Source of the DNA: Planosporangium thailandense
Lineage (GTDB): Bacteria > Actinomycetota > Actinomycetes > Mycobacteriales > Micromonosporaceae
DNA: 64,000 nt
Direction of reading: 5' to 3'
NCBI RefSeq assembly: GCF_011947195.1
Contig: NZ_JAATVY010000001.1
Location: 530,702-594,701, forward strand
Both the position numbers and the translations under genes were made by a program. Position 1 is the first letter of the stretch, and every line of letters begins with the position of its first letter. The notes beneath the pieces are model-generated. The model saw nothing but the letters and a program-made list of their open reading frames with translations. It searched no databases and was not told the DNA's origin. Shown in pieces: positions 24,995 through 33,410 of this stretch.

Positions 24995-26565
24995 CCGGCT
25001 CCGACAACACCGTGACCGGTTCCGGACGCAGCGGCGAGGTCGTTCTCCGCGCGATCGACATCGTCAAGACCTACGGCGCCACGCAGGCGCTCAAGGGCGT
25101 CAACTTCGAGGTGCGCCGCGGCAAGGTGACCGTGCTGTTCGGTGAGAACGGCGCCGGCAAGTCGACGCTCATGAAGATCATCTCTGGAGTCGAGCAGCCG
25201 ACCTCCGGCCACCTCGAACTCGAGGGCAACCGGATCAGCCTGTCGTCTCCCAACGACGCGCGGGCGGCCGGGATCGCGATCATCCACCAGGAGCTGAACC
25301 TCTGCGCGAACCTGAGCGTGCGGGACAACATCTTCCTCGGGCACGAGCTGACCAACAAGGGTGGCGCGGTCGACTACGGCCGCGAGTCCGAGCTGGCCCA
25401 GCAGGTACTGGACTGGCTGGAGGAGCCGATCTCGCCGGAGACGCTGGTCGGAGACCTGCGGCTCGGGCAGCAGCAGATCGTCGAGATCGCACGCGCGCTC
25501 GTCGCCGACGCGCGCATCCTGATCATGGACGAGCCGACGTCGGCGCTCAGCGCTTCGGAGGTCACCGTCCTCTTCAAGGTGATCGCGGACCTCACCAAGC
25601 GCGGCGTCGCGATCGTCTACATCTCGCACCACCTCGAGGAGGCGATCGAGGTCGCCGACGAGGCGGTCGTCTTCCGCGACGGCCAGCTCGTCGCCACGGC
25701 CCCGGCGGAGGAGATCGACCTGCCCTGGGTCGTCCAGCAGATGGTCGGCCGCGCCGCCGATTACGACTTCTCCGACCGGCCGCGCGAGTACGGCGACGTA
25801 CGGCTGTCGATCCAGGGCGTGAAGGTGGTGTCCCCCGACGGCAGCGGCCGGCTCTCGGTCAACGACGTGTCGATCGACGTACGGGCGGGCGAGATCGTCT
25901 GCCTGTACGGCCTGATGGGCGCCGGCCGTACCGAGCTGATGGAGGCGCTCGCCGGGCGTGAGCCCATCGCGGCGGGGCGCATCGTGCTCGACGGGGAGGA
26001 CGTCACGCACCTGTCGATTCCCGACCGCATCGCGAAGGGCATGGTGCTCGTCCCCGAGGACCGTCAGCGTGACGGGCTCGTCCAGCTCATGTCCGTGGGG
26101 CAGAACCTGTCGCTGTCGAGCATCGCGAACCTCGTCAAGGGCCCGTTCGTCGCCCGCAAGCGCGAAGCCGTCGAGGTGGACGCACAGGTGAAGGATGTGC
26201 GCGTCAAGACGGCCGGCAGCCGGGCGCCGATCACGTCCCTGAGCGGCGGAAACCAGCAGAAGGTCGTGATCGGGCGGGCGCTGATGACGCAGCCGAAGGT
26301 GCTGCTGCTCGACGAGCCCTCGCGCGGTATCGACGTGGGTGCCAAGGGCGAGATCTTCAGCCTGCTGTTCAAACAGGCCGAGCGCGGCCTGGCCGTCCTC
26401 TACGTCACGTCGGAGATCAGCGAGGCGCTGTCGGCGTCGCATCGCTTGATCGTGATGAGCAAGGGTCGGGTCGTCCGCGAGTTCGACCCGGCCCGGACCA
26501 CACGGGCGGAAGTCATGGCGGCGTCGGACACCGACGCGGCCGCCCACAACGGGAGTTCCTCATGA
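24991..26565 (+). CDS. Sugar/polyol ABC transporter ATP-binding protein (RbsA/EryE type)
   Basis: A 524-residue fusion of two nucleotide-binding domains, as in RbsA, MglA and EryE. The first half has Walker A GENGAGKST, signature LRLGQQQIVEIARAL and Walker B ILIMDEPTSAL. The second half has a degenerate P-loop (GLMGAGRTE), signature LSGGNQQKVVIGRAL and Walker B VLLLDEPSRGID. This asymmetry is normal for the family. It powers import with the permease and binding protein that follow. In this locus the substrate is predicted to be erythritol or threitol. Confidence 0.9.
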   Translation: MTGSDNTVTGSGRSGEVVLRAIDIVKTYGATQALKGVNFEVRRGKVTVLFGENGAGKSTLMKIISGVEQPTSGHLELEGNRISLSSPNDARAAGIAIIHQELNLCANLSVRDNIFLGHELTNKGGAVDYGRESELAQQVLDWLEEPISPETLVGDLRLGQQQIVEIARALVADARILIMDEPTSALSASEVTVLFKVIADLTKRGVAIVYISHHLEEAIEVADEAVVFRDGQLVATAPAEEIDLPWVVQQMVGRAADYDFSDRPREYGDVRLSIQGVKVVSPDGSGRLSVNDVSIDVRAGEIVCLYGLMGAGRTELMEALAGREPIAAGRIVLDGEDVTHLSIPDRIAKGMVLVPEDRQRDGLVQLMSVGQNLSLSSIANLVKGPFVARKREAVEVDAQVKDVRVKTAGSRAPITSLSGGNQQKVVIGRALMTQPKVLLLDEPSRGIDVGAKGEIFSLLFKQAERGLAVLYVTSEISEALSASHRLIVMSKGRVVREFDPARTTRAEVMAASDTDAAAHNGSSS

Positions 26566-26629
26566 GCGGCCGTCGCGACAGGCAGGGGCCTGCCTCGGGT
26601 TGCAGCGGATCGGAAACCGGGAGAGAAAA

Positions 26630-27721
26630 GTGCTAGCGCGTCTGAAGGCCAACCGGAGCGCGATCATCGCTGAGGGCCGAGCATTGCTGGCCCTGGTCAT
26701 CATCGTCGTCTTTTTCGCGTCGATGTCCTCGCGATTCCTCGACACGACGAACCTCGTCATCATGACGCGTCACGTCGCGTTCAACGCGATTCTGGCGCTG
26801 GGCATGCTCCTGGTCATCCTCAACGGCGGGATCGACCTGTCGGTGGGCTCCACCGTCGGACTCTCCGGCATGGTCGCCGGCTACCTGCTCAAGGGCTGGG
26901 AGATCCCCGGGACCCACCAGGTCGCCTACCCGTCGGTGTGGGTGGTCATTCTGGTCGGCTGCCTGGTCGGCATGCTGGTGGGTGTCGTCAACGGCATCCT
27001 CGTGGCGAAGCTCAACGTGGCGCCGTTCATCGCGACCCTCGGCATGATGTACGCCGTCCGCGGCCTCGCGGAGCTGGTGGGCAACGGGCAGACGTTCACC
27101 CAGCTGTTCGGGCAGAAGGCCCTCGGCAACACCGGGTTCGTGTCGACTCTGCACGACAACGTGCTGGGGCTGCCGTTCCCGATCTGGGTCATGATCGTCC
27201 TTACCGTCCTGTGCTCGCTGTACCTGACGCGGACGCCGTTCGGCCGCTGGCTGTACGCGTCCGGCAGCAACGAGCGGGCGGCCGCGCTGTCCGGCGTCCC
27301 GGTCAAGCGTGTGCAGGTCCGGATCTACGTGCTGGCGGGTCTGTGCGCCGGCATCGTCGGCCTGCTGCTGACCGCTGACCTGTCGGCCGCGGTGCCCGAG
27401 GGCGGTAGCGGCTACGAGCTCAACGCCATCGCGGCGGTGGTCATCGGTGGCGCCGCGCTGTCCGGCGGCCGCGGCACCGTGCGCGGCACGATCATCGGCG
27501 CCTTCGTCATCGGCTTCCTCGTCGACGGCCTGGTCCTGATCGGTGTGTCGGTGTTCTGGCAGGAAGTCATCAAGGGCGCGGTGATCATCGTGGCCGTCGT
27601 CGTCGACCAGGCGCAGCAGCGGCTGCAGAAGCGCCGCACGGCCAAGCAGGTCAGCGGGCCCGGCTCGAGCCCGGCGGCGCCCGCCGCGCGTTCCGAAAGC
27701 ACCGTCATGACCAGGGCCTGA
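26630..27721 (+). CDS. Sugar/polyol ABC transporter permease (RbsC/EryF type)
   Basis: A 363-residue polytopic permease with eight to ten hydrophobic segments and the RbsC signature LNGGIDLSVGSTVGLSGMVAG; the C-terminal half contains the conserved ELNAIAAVVIGGAALSGGRGTVRGTIIGA region (cited in part: VVIGGAALSGGRGT). The GTG at 26630 has GGGAG six bases upstream and is preferred over a TTG at 26600 without one. A small hairpin (26580-26595) lies in the gap after the ATPase gene. The C-terminus carries a Pro/Ala/Ser-rich cytoplasmic tail longer than usual. Confidence 0.88.
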   Translation: MLARLKANRSAIIAEGRALLALVIIVVFFASMSSRFLDTTNLVIMTRHVAFNAILALGMLLVILNGGIDLSVGSTVGLSGMVAGYLLKGWEIPGTHQVAYPSVWVVILVGCLVGMLVGVVNGILVAKLNVAPFIATLGMMYAVRGLAELVGNGQTFTQLFGQKALGNTGFVSTLHDNVLGLPFPIWVMIVLTVLCSLYLTRTPFGRWLYASGSNERAAALSGVPVKRVQVRIYVLAGLCAGIVGLLLTADLSAAVPEGGSGYELNAIAAVVIGGAALSGGRGTVRGTIIGAFVIGFLVDGLVLIGVSVFWQEVIKGAVIIVAVVVDQAQQRLQKRRTAKQVSGPGSSPAAPAARSESTVMTRA

Positions 27722-27763
27722 CCTGGCCGGCGTCAGACGATTCAAAAATCAGGAAGGATAAGT

Positions 27764-28753
27764 ATGTTCAAGAAGCACCTCGCCTGGGCGGTGTTACCGG
27801 TCGCAGCGGTCGCGCTGGCCGCCTGTGGGTCGTCGTCGGACTCGAAGTCCGACTCGGGCTCGGGCTCGGCCAAGAACGCTGCCAACAAGACGATGGCGAT
27901 CATCACGGTCGACCCGTCGAACCCGTACTGGAAGGCCGAGGTCGACACGGCGCAGGCTGAGGCTAAGAAGCTCGGCTACAAGACGACCGTGAACGCGCAC
28001 AACAACGACCAGACCAAGCAGAGCAACTTCATCGACGCGGCGATCAGCGCCAAGGTGAGCGCCATCATCCTCGACCCGGCGGGTGCGAAGGAGAGCATCG
28101 GCGCGGTGCAGAAGGCGACGAGCGCGGGTATCCCGGTCTTCCTCGTCAACGCCGAGATCGACCAGCAGGGGATCGCGAAGTCGCAGATCGTCTCGAACAA
28201 CTCCCAGGGCGCCACGCTGGGCGCTCAGGAGTGGGTCAAGGCGATGGGCGGCAAGGGCGACTACGTCGAGCTGTTCGGCCAGCCGACCGACAACAACGCC
28301 AAGGTGCGGTCGGACGCCTACCACGGCGTCATCGACCAGTACCCGGACCTGCACCTGCTCCAGAAGGAAACCGCCAACTGGGACCGCCAGCAGGGCAAGC
28401 AGAAGATGGAGATCATGCTCCAGGCGCACCCGAACATCACGGGCGTGATCGCGGGTAACGACGAGATGGCCCTGGGCGCGATCCAGGCCCTCAAGGACGC
28501 CAACAAGCTGTCGCAGGTCAAGGTGCTCGGCTTCGACGGCAACAACGACGCCGCCGCCGCCGTGGCGAACGGCGAGATGGTCGCCACCGCGCTCCAGCCG
28601 ATCGTGCAGGGCAGCACCATGGCGGTCGACCAGGCCGACCAGTACCTGAAGACCGGCAAGACCGGCGCCAACGCGGAGAAGCAGGCCATCAACTGCGTCC
28701 TGATCACCAAGGACAACGCCGCGAAGCTGCACGACTTCGTGGTGGCTCAGTGA
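27764..28753 (+). CDS. Sugar/polyol-binding lipoprotein (RbsB/EryG type)
   Basis: A 329-residue periplasmic-binding-protein-type substrate receptor. The signal peptide ends in the lipobox LAAC (Cys near residue 21), followed by a Ser/Gly/Lys linker, so it is lipid-anchored on the outer face of the membrane. The domain begins TMAIITVDPSNPYWKAEVDT and has the type I (Peripla_BP_4) pattern, including VIAGNDEMALGAIQAL and VLGFDGN. It ends the transporter operon: a strong terminator follows 44 bp later. Confidence 0.9.
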   Translation: MFKKHLAWAVLPVAAVALAACGSSSDSKSDSGSGSAKNAANKTMAIITVDPSNPYWKAEVDTAQAEAKKLGYKTTVNAHNNDQTKQSNFIDAAISAKVSAIILDPAGAKESIGAVQKATSAGIPVFLVNAEIDQQGIAKSQIVSNNSQGATLGAQEWVKAMGGKGDYVELFGQPTDNNAKVRSDAYHGVIDQYPDLHLLQKETANWDRQQGKQKMEIMLQAHPNITGVIAGNDEMALGAIQALKDANKLSQVKVLGFDGNNDAAAAVANGEMVATALQPIVQGSTMAVDQADQYLKTGKTGANAEKQAINCVLITKDNAAKLHDFVVAQ

Positions 28754-28796
28754 CACCGTCCGCGTACGGACGTTCCTAGCGAGGAAATTCGATGAT

Positions 28797-28840
28797 CCCG
28801 GTTAGGCTCGGCGCCGATATCCGCGCCGAGCCTGACCGGG
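28797..28840 (+). terminator. Strong stem-loop after the binding-protein gene
   Basis: An 18 bp inverted repeat (28797-28814 and 28823-28840, one U-G pair) with an 8 base loop. It separates the transporter operon from the regulator gene, implying that the latter has its own promoter. A smaller 6 bp hairpin precedes it at 28757-28772. Confidence 0.75.
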
Positions 28841-28996
28841 GCAGGGCGTGGCCATCGGCACCACTGACCTGGCACTTTGCGGCCGGTCGAGGGCGGCGTC
28901 GAGGACCATTCCCGCACCGGGCTCGTCGCTTTGCGAACGCGACGGTTCTCCCGACGGCGCGGCGTGGCCGGCTCGACTATGTAACGAGGTGCGGTA

Positions 28997-29890
28997 ATGG
29001 CTGAGGAACAGGCGGATCACGCGGGTGGGTCCGCGAGCGCCAGGCGCGAGCGGAAGACGGAGATCCGCCAGCGCCTGATCAGTGAACATGTGATCAATGT
29101 TGGATCGTGTACCGCACAGGAGCTCGCGGCGACCTTCGGCGTGAGCATCATGACGATCCACCGCGACCTGGACGCCCTCGAGCGCCGGGGCATCGTCCGC
29201 AAGTTCCGCGGCGGAGTCACCGCGCAGCCGTCCGGCGTGTTCGAGTCACAGCTGTCGTATCGCATGACGTCGAACGAGGCCGAGAAGAACGCGATCGCGA
29301 AGGTCGCCCTCGAGTACGTCGAGCCGGGCATGTCGGTCATGTTGGACGACTCGACGACCATCCTGCGCATGCTGCCGGGCCTCGCCGAGCTTGCGCCCCT
29401 GCACGTGACGACGACGTTCCTCACGGCGCTGACCCGGCTGGCCGAACTGGCGACGGAGACGGACCTCACCATCATCGGGCTCGGCGGCGTCTACGACGTG
29501 CCGCACGACTCCTTCGTCGGCCTGCAGTGCATCGAGCAGATCTCCGGGATCAGGACGGATGTCCTCTTCACGTCGACTTCGGCCGTGTCCGGCTCCTACG
29601 CCTTCCATCAGGAAGAGCGCATCGTGGAGCTGAAGCGGGCGATGGTGCAGGCGGCGACCAAGCGCTACCTGCTCGTCGACCACACCAAGCTCGGACGCGT
29701 CGCGCTGCACCGGGTCGTCCCGCTCGACGTGTTCGACCTCGTCATCACCGACTCCGGCGTCGACCCGGCCGTGCTGGAGGCGTGGGCCGCGAGCGGAATC
29801 AGATATCGGGTCGCCACGGTGGATGCCGCAGGCGCGGACGGGAGCCCGTCCATGCGCGCGCCGACCGTGACGGAGCTTCCGCGGCTGTGA
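28997..29890 (+). CDS. DeoR-family transcriptional regulator of the tetritol locus
   Basis: A 297-residue regulator with an N-terminal DeoR HTH (IRQRLISEHV through GVSIMTIHRDLDALERRGIVRKFRGG) and a C-terminal sugar-phosphate sensor domain of the isomerase-like fold (VMLDDSTTILRMLPGLA, then VDHTKLGRVALHRV). DeoR-type proteins typically repress sugar operons and are released by a phosphorylated intermediate. Position between the transporter and kinase genes points to local control, as EryD and its analogues do for erythritol genes. GAGGTG precedes the ATG. Confidence 0.88.
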   Translation: MAEEQADHAGGSASARRERKTEIRQRLISEHVINVGSCTAQELAATFGVSIMTIHRDLDALERRGIVRKFRGGVTAQPSGVFESQLSYRMTSNEAEKNAIAKVALEYVEPGMSVMLDDSTTILRMLPGLAELAPLHVTTTFLTALTRLAELATETDLTIIGLGGVYDVPHDSFVGLQCIEQISGIRTDVLFTSTSAVSGSYAFHQEERIVELKRAMVQAATKRYLLVDHTKLGRVALHRVVPLDVFDLVITDSGVDPAVLEAWAASGIRYRVATVDAAGADGSPSMRAPTVTELPRL

Positions 29891-29977
29891 ACCTCCCCCC
29901 ACAGCCGCGTCGCCGGCCCTCGACAGGCGTGTCGGGGCCAGCGTCTTTGTGAAACACATGAATGAGCGGAGTTAACG

Positions 29978-31714
29978 GTGACGTACCTTTATGACGATCC
30001 TGCGCGGTTCAAGGACGACGTGATCGGCGGGTTCGCCGCCGCGTACGCCCGTTACGCGTCGCGCGTCCCCCGCGCGTCTGGATTCGTCCGCAACGGCGGC
30101 CCCCGCAAGGGCAAGGTCAGCCTCGTCGTGGGTGGAGGTTCCGGTCACTACCCCTCGTACGCCGGCATCGTGGGCCGCGGGCTCGCGGACGCGTGCGTCC
30201 TCGGGGACGTGTTCACCTCGCCGTCCGCCGAGCAGGTCTACCGGGTCGCCCGGGCGGCCGACGGCGGCGCGGGCGTCGTGCTCGCCTTCGGCAACTACGC
30301 CGGTGACCGGCTCAACTTCGCGGCCGCTCAGGAGCGGCTGATCGCCGGCGGCACCGACACCCGCATCGTCTACGTCACCGACGACATCGCGTCGGCCAGC
30401 CCCGAAGAGAAGGACAAGCGCCGGGGCATCGCGGGTACCGCCACGGTCTACAAGATCGGTGGCGCCGCTGCCGACAGCGGGTACGACCTGGACGGCGTCG
30501 AGCGCGTCATGGCCGCCGCGAACGCCGCGACGTACTCCTACGGCGTCGCGTTCGGCGGCTGCACGCTGCCCGGCCGCAAGGAGCCGCTGTTCACCGTCGC
30601 CGACGGCCAGATGGAGTTCGGGCTCGGCATCCACGGTGAGCCCGGGGTGCGCTCCGCGGCCTGGATGCCCGCGGCCGACCTGGCCGCCGAGCTTGTCGGC
30701 GCGCTGCTCAAGGAGCGCCCGTCCGACGCCGACGGCAGGGTCGCGGTGATCGTGAACGGCCTCGGCGCCACCAAGTACGAGGAGCTGCTCGTCCTCTACG
30801 GCCACGTGGACCGGCTGTTGCGGGAGGCCGGGCTGACCCTCGTGCTGCCCGAGGTGGGCGAGCTCGTCACCAGCCTGGACATGGCGGGGTGCTCGGTCTC
30901 GCTGACCTGGCTCGACGACGAGCTCGAGACGCTGTGGAGCGCGCCGGTCGACACCGCGTCCTTCCGCCGCGGCGACCCGTCCAGCTTCCCGTCGTACGAG
31001 CCGGTGGCGCGCGCCGACGCCGACGACGACCCGGAGGTCGGCGAGGCGGCGTCCACGCCTGTGTCGCGGCAGGCCGCGGTGACCGCCCGTCAGGTCCTGT
31101 CCGCGATGAACGACGCCGTCGTCGCGAACGAGGAGCAGTTGGGCCGCATCGACGCGGTCGCCGGGGACGGCGACCACGGCATGGGCATGGTCCGCGGCAT
31201 GAAGGCGGCGCTGACCGCCGCGCAGGCCGCCGAGCACGGTGGTGTCGGGTCGGTGCTGCGGGCCGCCGGTGACGCCTTCGGCGACCGCGCCGGCGGCACG
31301 AGCGGCATCCTCTGGGGCATCCTGCTCACGTCCGTCGGCGTCTCGCTGGGCGACACCGAAGCCGTCACGCCGGAGCGTCTCGCGGCCGCGGTGCGCCACG
31401 GCGCCGAGACCGTGCAGCGGATCGGCAAGGCCCAGATCGGCGACAAGACGCTGCTGGACGCCCTGTTCCCCTTCGTCACCTCGTTCGAGGGCGCGGTCGC
31501 GCAGGGTCGCCCGGTGGCGCAGGCGTGGGCCGACGCCGCGGCCGAGGCGGTACGGGCGGCTGCGGCAACGGCCGACCTCGTCGCCCGGATGGGGCGCGCC
31601 CGGCCGCTCGCCGAACGAAGCCTCGGCACGCCCGACCCGGGCGCCGTGTCCATGGGCATCGTGCTCACCGCCGCGGCCGAGGTGCTCAAGGCCTCGGACA
31701 CCTGCAACAACTGA
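29978..31714 (+). CDS. Dihydroxyacetone-kinase-family enzyme, probable L-erythrulose kinase
   Basis: A 578-residue single-chain kinase with a DhaK-type domain (GGGSGHYPSYAGIVGRGLAD, and the His that binds the substrate carbonyl in FGLGIHGEPG near residue 220) followed by a DhaL-type ATP domain (AVAGDGDHGMGM, then GGTSGILWGI). The ATP-dependent fused form is used by eukaryote-like and Citrobacter enzymes. In M. smegmatis, tetritol loci use such kinases (LerK, DerK) to phosphorylate erythrulose. With a threitol-type dehydrogenase and both isomerases nearby, L-erythrulose is the best guess; dihydroxyacetone cannot be excluded. Confidence 0.82.
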   Translation: MTYLYDDPARFKDDVIGGFAAAYARYASRVPRASGFVRNGGPRKGKVSLVVGGGSGHYPSYAGIVGRGLADACVLGDVFTSPSAEQVYRVARAADGGAGVVLAFGNYAGDRLNFAAAQERLIAGGTDTRIVYVTDDIASASPEEKDKRRGIAGTATVYKIGGAAADSGYDLDGVERVMAAANAATYSYGVAFGGCTLPGRKEPLFTVADGQMEFGLGIHGEPGVRSAAWMPAADLAAELVGALLKERPSDADGRVAVIVNGLGATKYEELLVLYGHVDRLLREAGLTLVLPEVGELVTSLDMAGCSVSLTWLDDELETLWSAPVDTASFRRGDPSSFPSYEPVARADADDDPEVGEAASTPVSRQAAVTARQVLSAMNDAVVANEEQLGRIDAVAGDGDHGMGMVRGMKAALTAAQAAEHGGVGSVLRAAGDAFGDRAGGTSGILWGILLTSVGVSLGDTEAVTPERLAAAVRHGAETVQRIGKAQIGDKTLLDALFPFVTSFEGAVAQGRPVAQAWADAAAEAVRAAAATADLVARMGRARPLAERSLGTPDPGAVSMGIVLTAAAEVLKASDTCNN

Positions 31715-31731
31715 AGGGAACACCGCACATC

Positions 31732-32196
31732 ATGGGTTTTCGTGTCGTCGTCGGTTCGGATGACGCCGGTTACCAGTACAAGCAAGCCATCGCGGACGAC
31801 CTGCGCAACGACCCCCGCGTCGACGAGGTCATCGACCTCGGCGTCCACGAGGGCGCTCTCACCGACCGCAGCTACCCGCAGATCGGGCTGGCCGCGGGGC
31901 AGAAGGTCGCCGCGGGTGAGGCCGACCGGGCGGTGCTCGTCTGTGGCACGGGCATCGGCATGGCGATCTCGGCCAACAAGGTGCCGGGGATCCGGGCCAC
32001 CGTCGCCCACGACTCCTTCAGCGTCGAGCGGTCGATCCTGTCCAACGACTGTCAGGTCCTCACGCTGGGGCAGCGCGTCATCGGCCTCCAGCTGGCCCGC
32101 CGGCTCGTCAAGGAGTGGCTGGGCTACACCTTCGATCCGTCGACGCCGTCGGGCGCGAAGGTGGCCGTGATCAGCGACTACGAACACAGCTGCTGA
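31732..32196 (+). CDS. RpiB-type isomerase, probable D-erythrulose-4-phosphate isomerase (EryI type)
   Basis: A 154-residue member of the RpiB/LacAB family. The N-terminal GSDDAGYQYK motif replaces GxDHAG of typical RpiB (His to Asp), and the catalytic Cys is in VCGTGIGMAISANK. EryI of Brucella and its M. smegmatis counterpart convert D-erythrulose-4-phosphate to D-erythrose-4-phosphate, linking tetritols to the pentose phosphate pathway. The ATG at 31732 follows the kinase stop by 17 bases with GAAGGGAA between; the frame is open upstream but the family N-terminus starts here. Confidence 0.82.
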   Translation: MGFRVVVGSDDAGYQYKQAIADDLRNDPRVDEVIDLGVHEGALTDRSYPQIGLAAGQKVAAGEADRAVLVCGTGIGMAISANKVPGIRATVAHDSFSVERSILSNDCQVLTLGQRVIGLQLARRLVKEWLGYTFDPSTPSGAKVAVISDYEHSC

Positions 32197-32216
32197 GCCC
32201 CAATCCGGTGATGCGT

Positions 32217-32259
32217 CCGGGCCCGGCGCTGTCGCGAAGGCGATCAGCGCCGGGCCCGG
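32217..32259 (+). terminator. Intercistronic stem-loop
   Basis: Perfect 14 bp inverted repeat (32217-32230 and 32246-32259), all but two pairs G-C, with a 15 base loop. It lies between the RpiB-type gene and the alcohol dehydrogenase gene, so part of the transcript may stop here. Confidence 0.6.
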
Positions 32260-32308
32260 CGACGTCGGCGGGCGGGGCGACCCGCCGCGACGTGAACGAA
32301 GGACGGTT

Positions 32309-33328
32309 ATGAAAGCTGTTGTACTCACCAACCCCGCGCCGCTTTCCGCGCGGCCGCTCGCCGTCACCGACCGCGCCGAGCTGCGACCGGGACCGGGCGA
32401 GATCGTGATCGACGTCGCGGCGTGCGGGGTCTGCCGGTCGAACCTGCACATGGTCGAGGGCGACTGGGTCGACGGCGGGGTGCCCGCCTTCACCCCGATC
32501 GTGCCCGGCCACGAGGTGACCGGCACGGTCTCCGCCGTCGCACCCGACGTCACCCATCTGCGGGTCGGTGACCGGGTCGGGGTCCAGCCACTGTGGTCGA
32601 CCTGCGGCGTGTGCCGGTACTGCAGGTCCGGCGCCGAGCAGCTCTGCCAGTCGAAACACATCACCGGCGAGACGGTCGACGGCGGGTACGCCGAGCAGAT
32701 GCTGGCGAAGGCGGCCCACGCCTACCCGCTGCCGGACGCGCTCGACGTAGCCGAGGCGGCGCCCCTGTTCTGCCCGGGAATCACGGCGTACGGCGCGGTG
32801 GCGAAGGCCCGGCTGACGCCGGCGAAGAGCGTCGCCGTCTTCGGCATCGGCGGAGTCGGGCACATGGCGCTGCAGTTCGCGAAGCTCACCGGCGCGGAGA
32901 CCGTCGCGGTCACCCGCGGCGGGTCGCGGCAGTCCCTGTCCGAGGAGCTCGGCGCCGACCGCGTCGTCGACGCGTCCGGCGGCGACGCCGGGGAGGTGCT
33001 GCACAAGGCCGGTGGGGTCGACGCCACGCTGGTCTTCGCCCCGTCCGACGACGCGGTCCGCCAGGCCGTCCAGGCGACCAAGCCGGGCGGAATCATCGTC
33101 ATCGGCGTACACGCCAACATCGGAGCGGTTCCGTTCCCCGAGGAGAAGACGGTGGTCGGTTCGCTCCTCGGCTCGCGACAGATGATGCGCGAGGTGCTGG
33201 AGATCGCGGCCACCGGGCGGGTGCGGGTGGTCGCCGACGCGCTGCCGCTCGACCGGGCGGCCGACGCGCTCGCCCGGCTCAAGCGGGGCGAGGTGCGCGG
33301 CCGGCTCGTACTCCTCCCGCGGGCCTGA
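32309..33328 (+). CDS. Zinc-dependent alcohol dehydrogenase
   Basis: A 339-residue medium-chain dehydrogenase of the AdhP/AdhA type. Catalytic Zn ligands: Cys in CGVCRSNLHMVEG and GHEV; structural Zn site CGVCRYCRSGAEQLC; NAD(P) motif GIGGVGHMALQFAK. It ends the tetritol gene run, separated from the RpiB-type gene by a stem-loop. It could oxidise another tetritol stereoisomer or an aldehyde by-product; the sequence does not decide. Confidence 0.83.
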   Translation: MKAVVLTNPAPLSARPLAVTDRAELRPGPGEIVIDVAACGVCRSNLHMVEGDWVDGGVPAFTPIVPGHEVTGTVSAVAPDVTHLRVGDRVGVQPLWSTCGVCRYCRSGAEQLCQSKHITGETVDGGYAEQMLAKAAHAYPLPDALDVAEAAPLFCPGITAYGAVAKARLTPAKSVAVFGIGGVGHMALQFAKLTGAETVAVTRGGSRQSLSEELGADRVVDASGGDAGEVLHKAGGVDATLVFAPSDDAVRQAVQATKPGGIIVIGVHANIGAVPFPEEKTVVGSLLGSRQMMREVLEIAATGRVRVVADALPLDRAADALARLKRGEVRGRLVLLPRA

Positions 33329-33342
33329 GGGCGAACGTACGT

Positions 33343-33378
33343 GCGGCGGTGGCTCCGGGAGGTCCGGGCCACCGCCGC
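33343..33378. terminator. Bidirectional stem-loop between convergent genes
   Basis: An 11 bp perfect stem (33343-33353 and 33368-33378), with further weak pairing inside. It lies between the alcohol dehydrogenase gene and the convergent PAP2 gene. Confidence 0.6.
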
Positions 33379-33410
33379 CAGGATGGCGCCGGGATCGCGT
33401 CCGGATCGCG

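Noticed and set aside
24991..28753. Assignment of the ABC transporter to ribose because of the RbsABC-like subunits and the rbsKD genes
   Set aside because: rbsKD lie more than 20 kb away, while tetritol-type dehydrogenase, kinase and isomerases surround the transporter.
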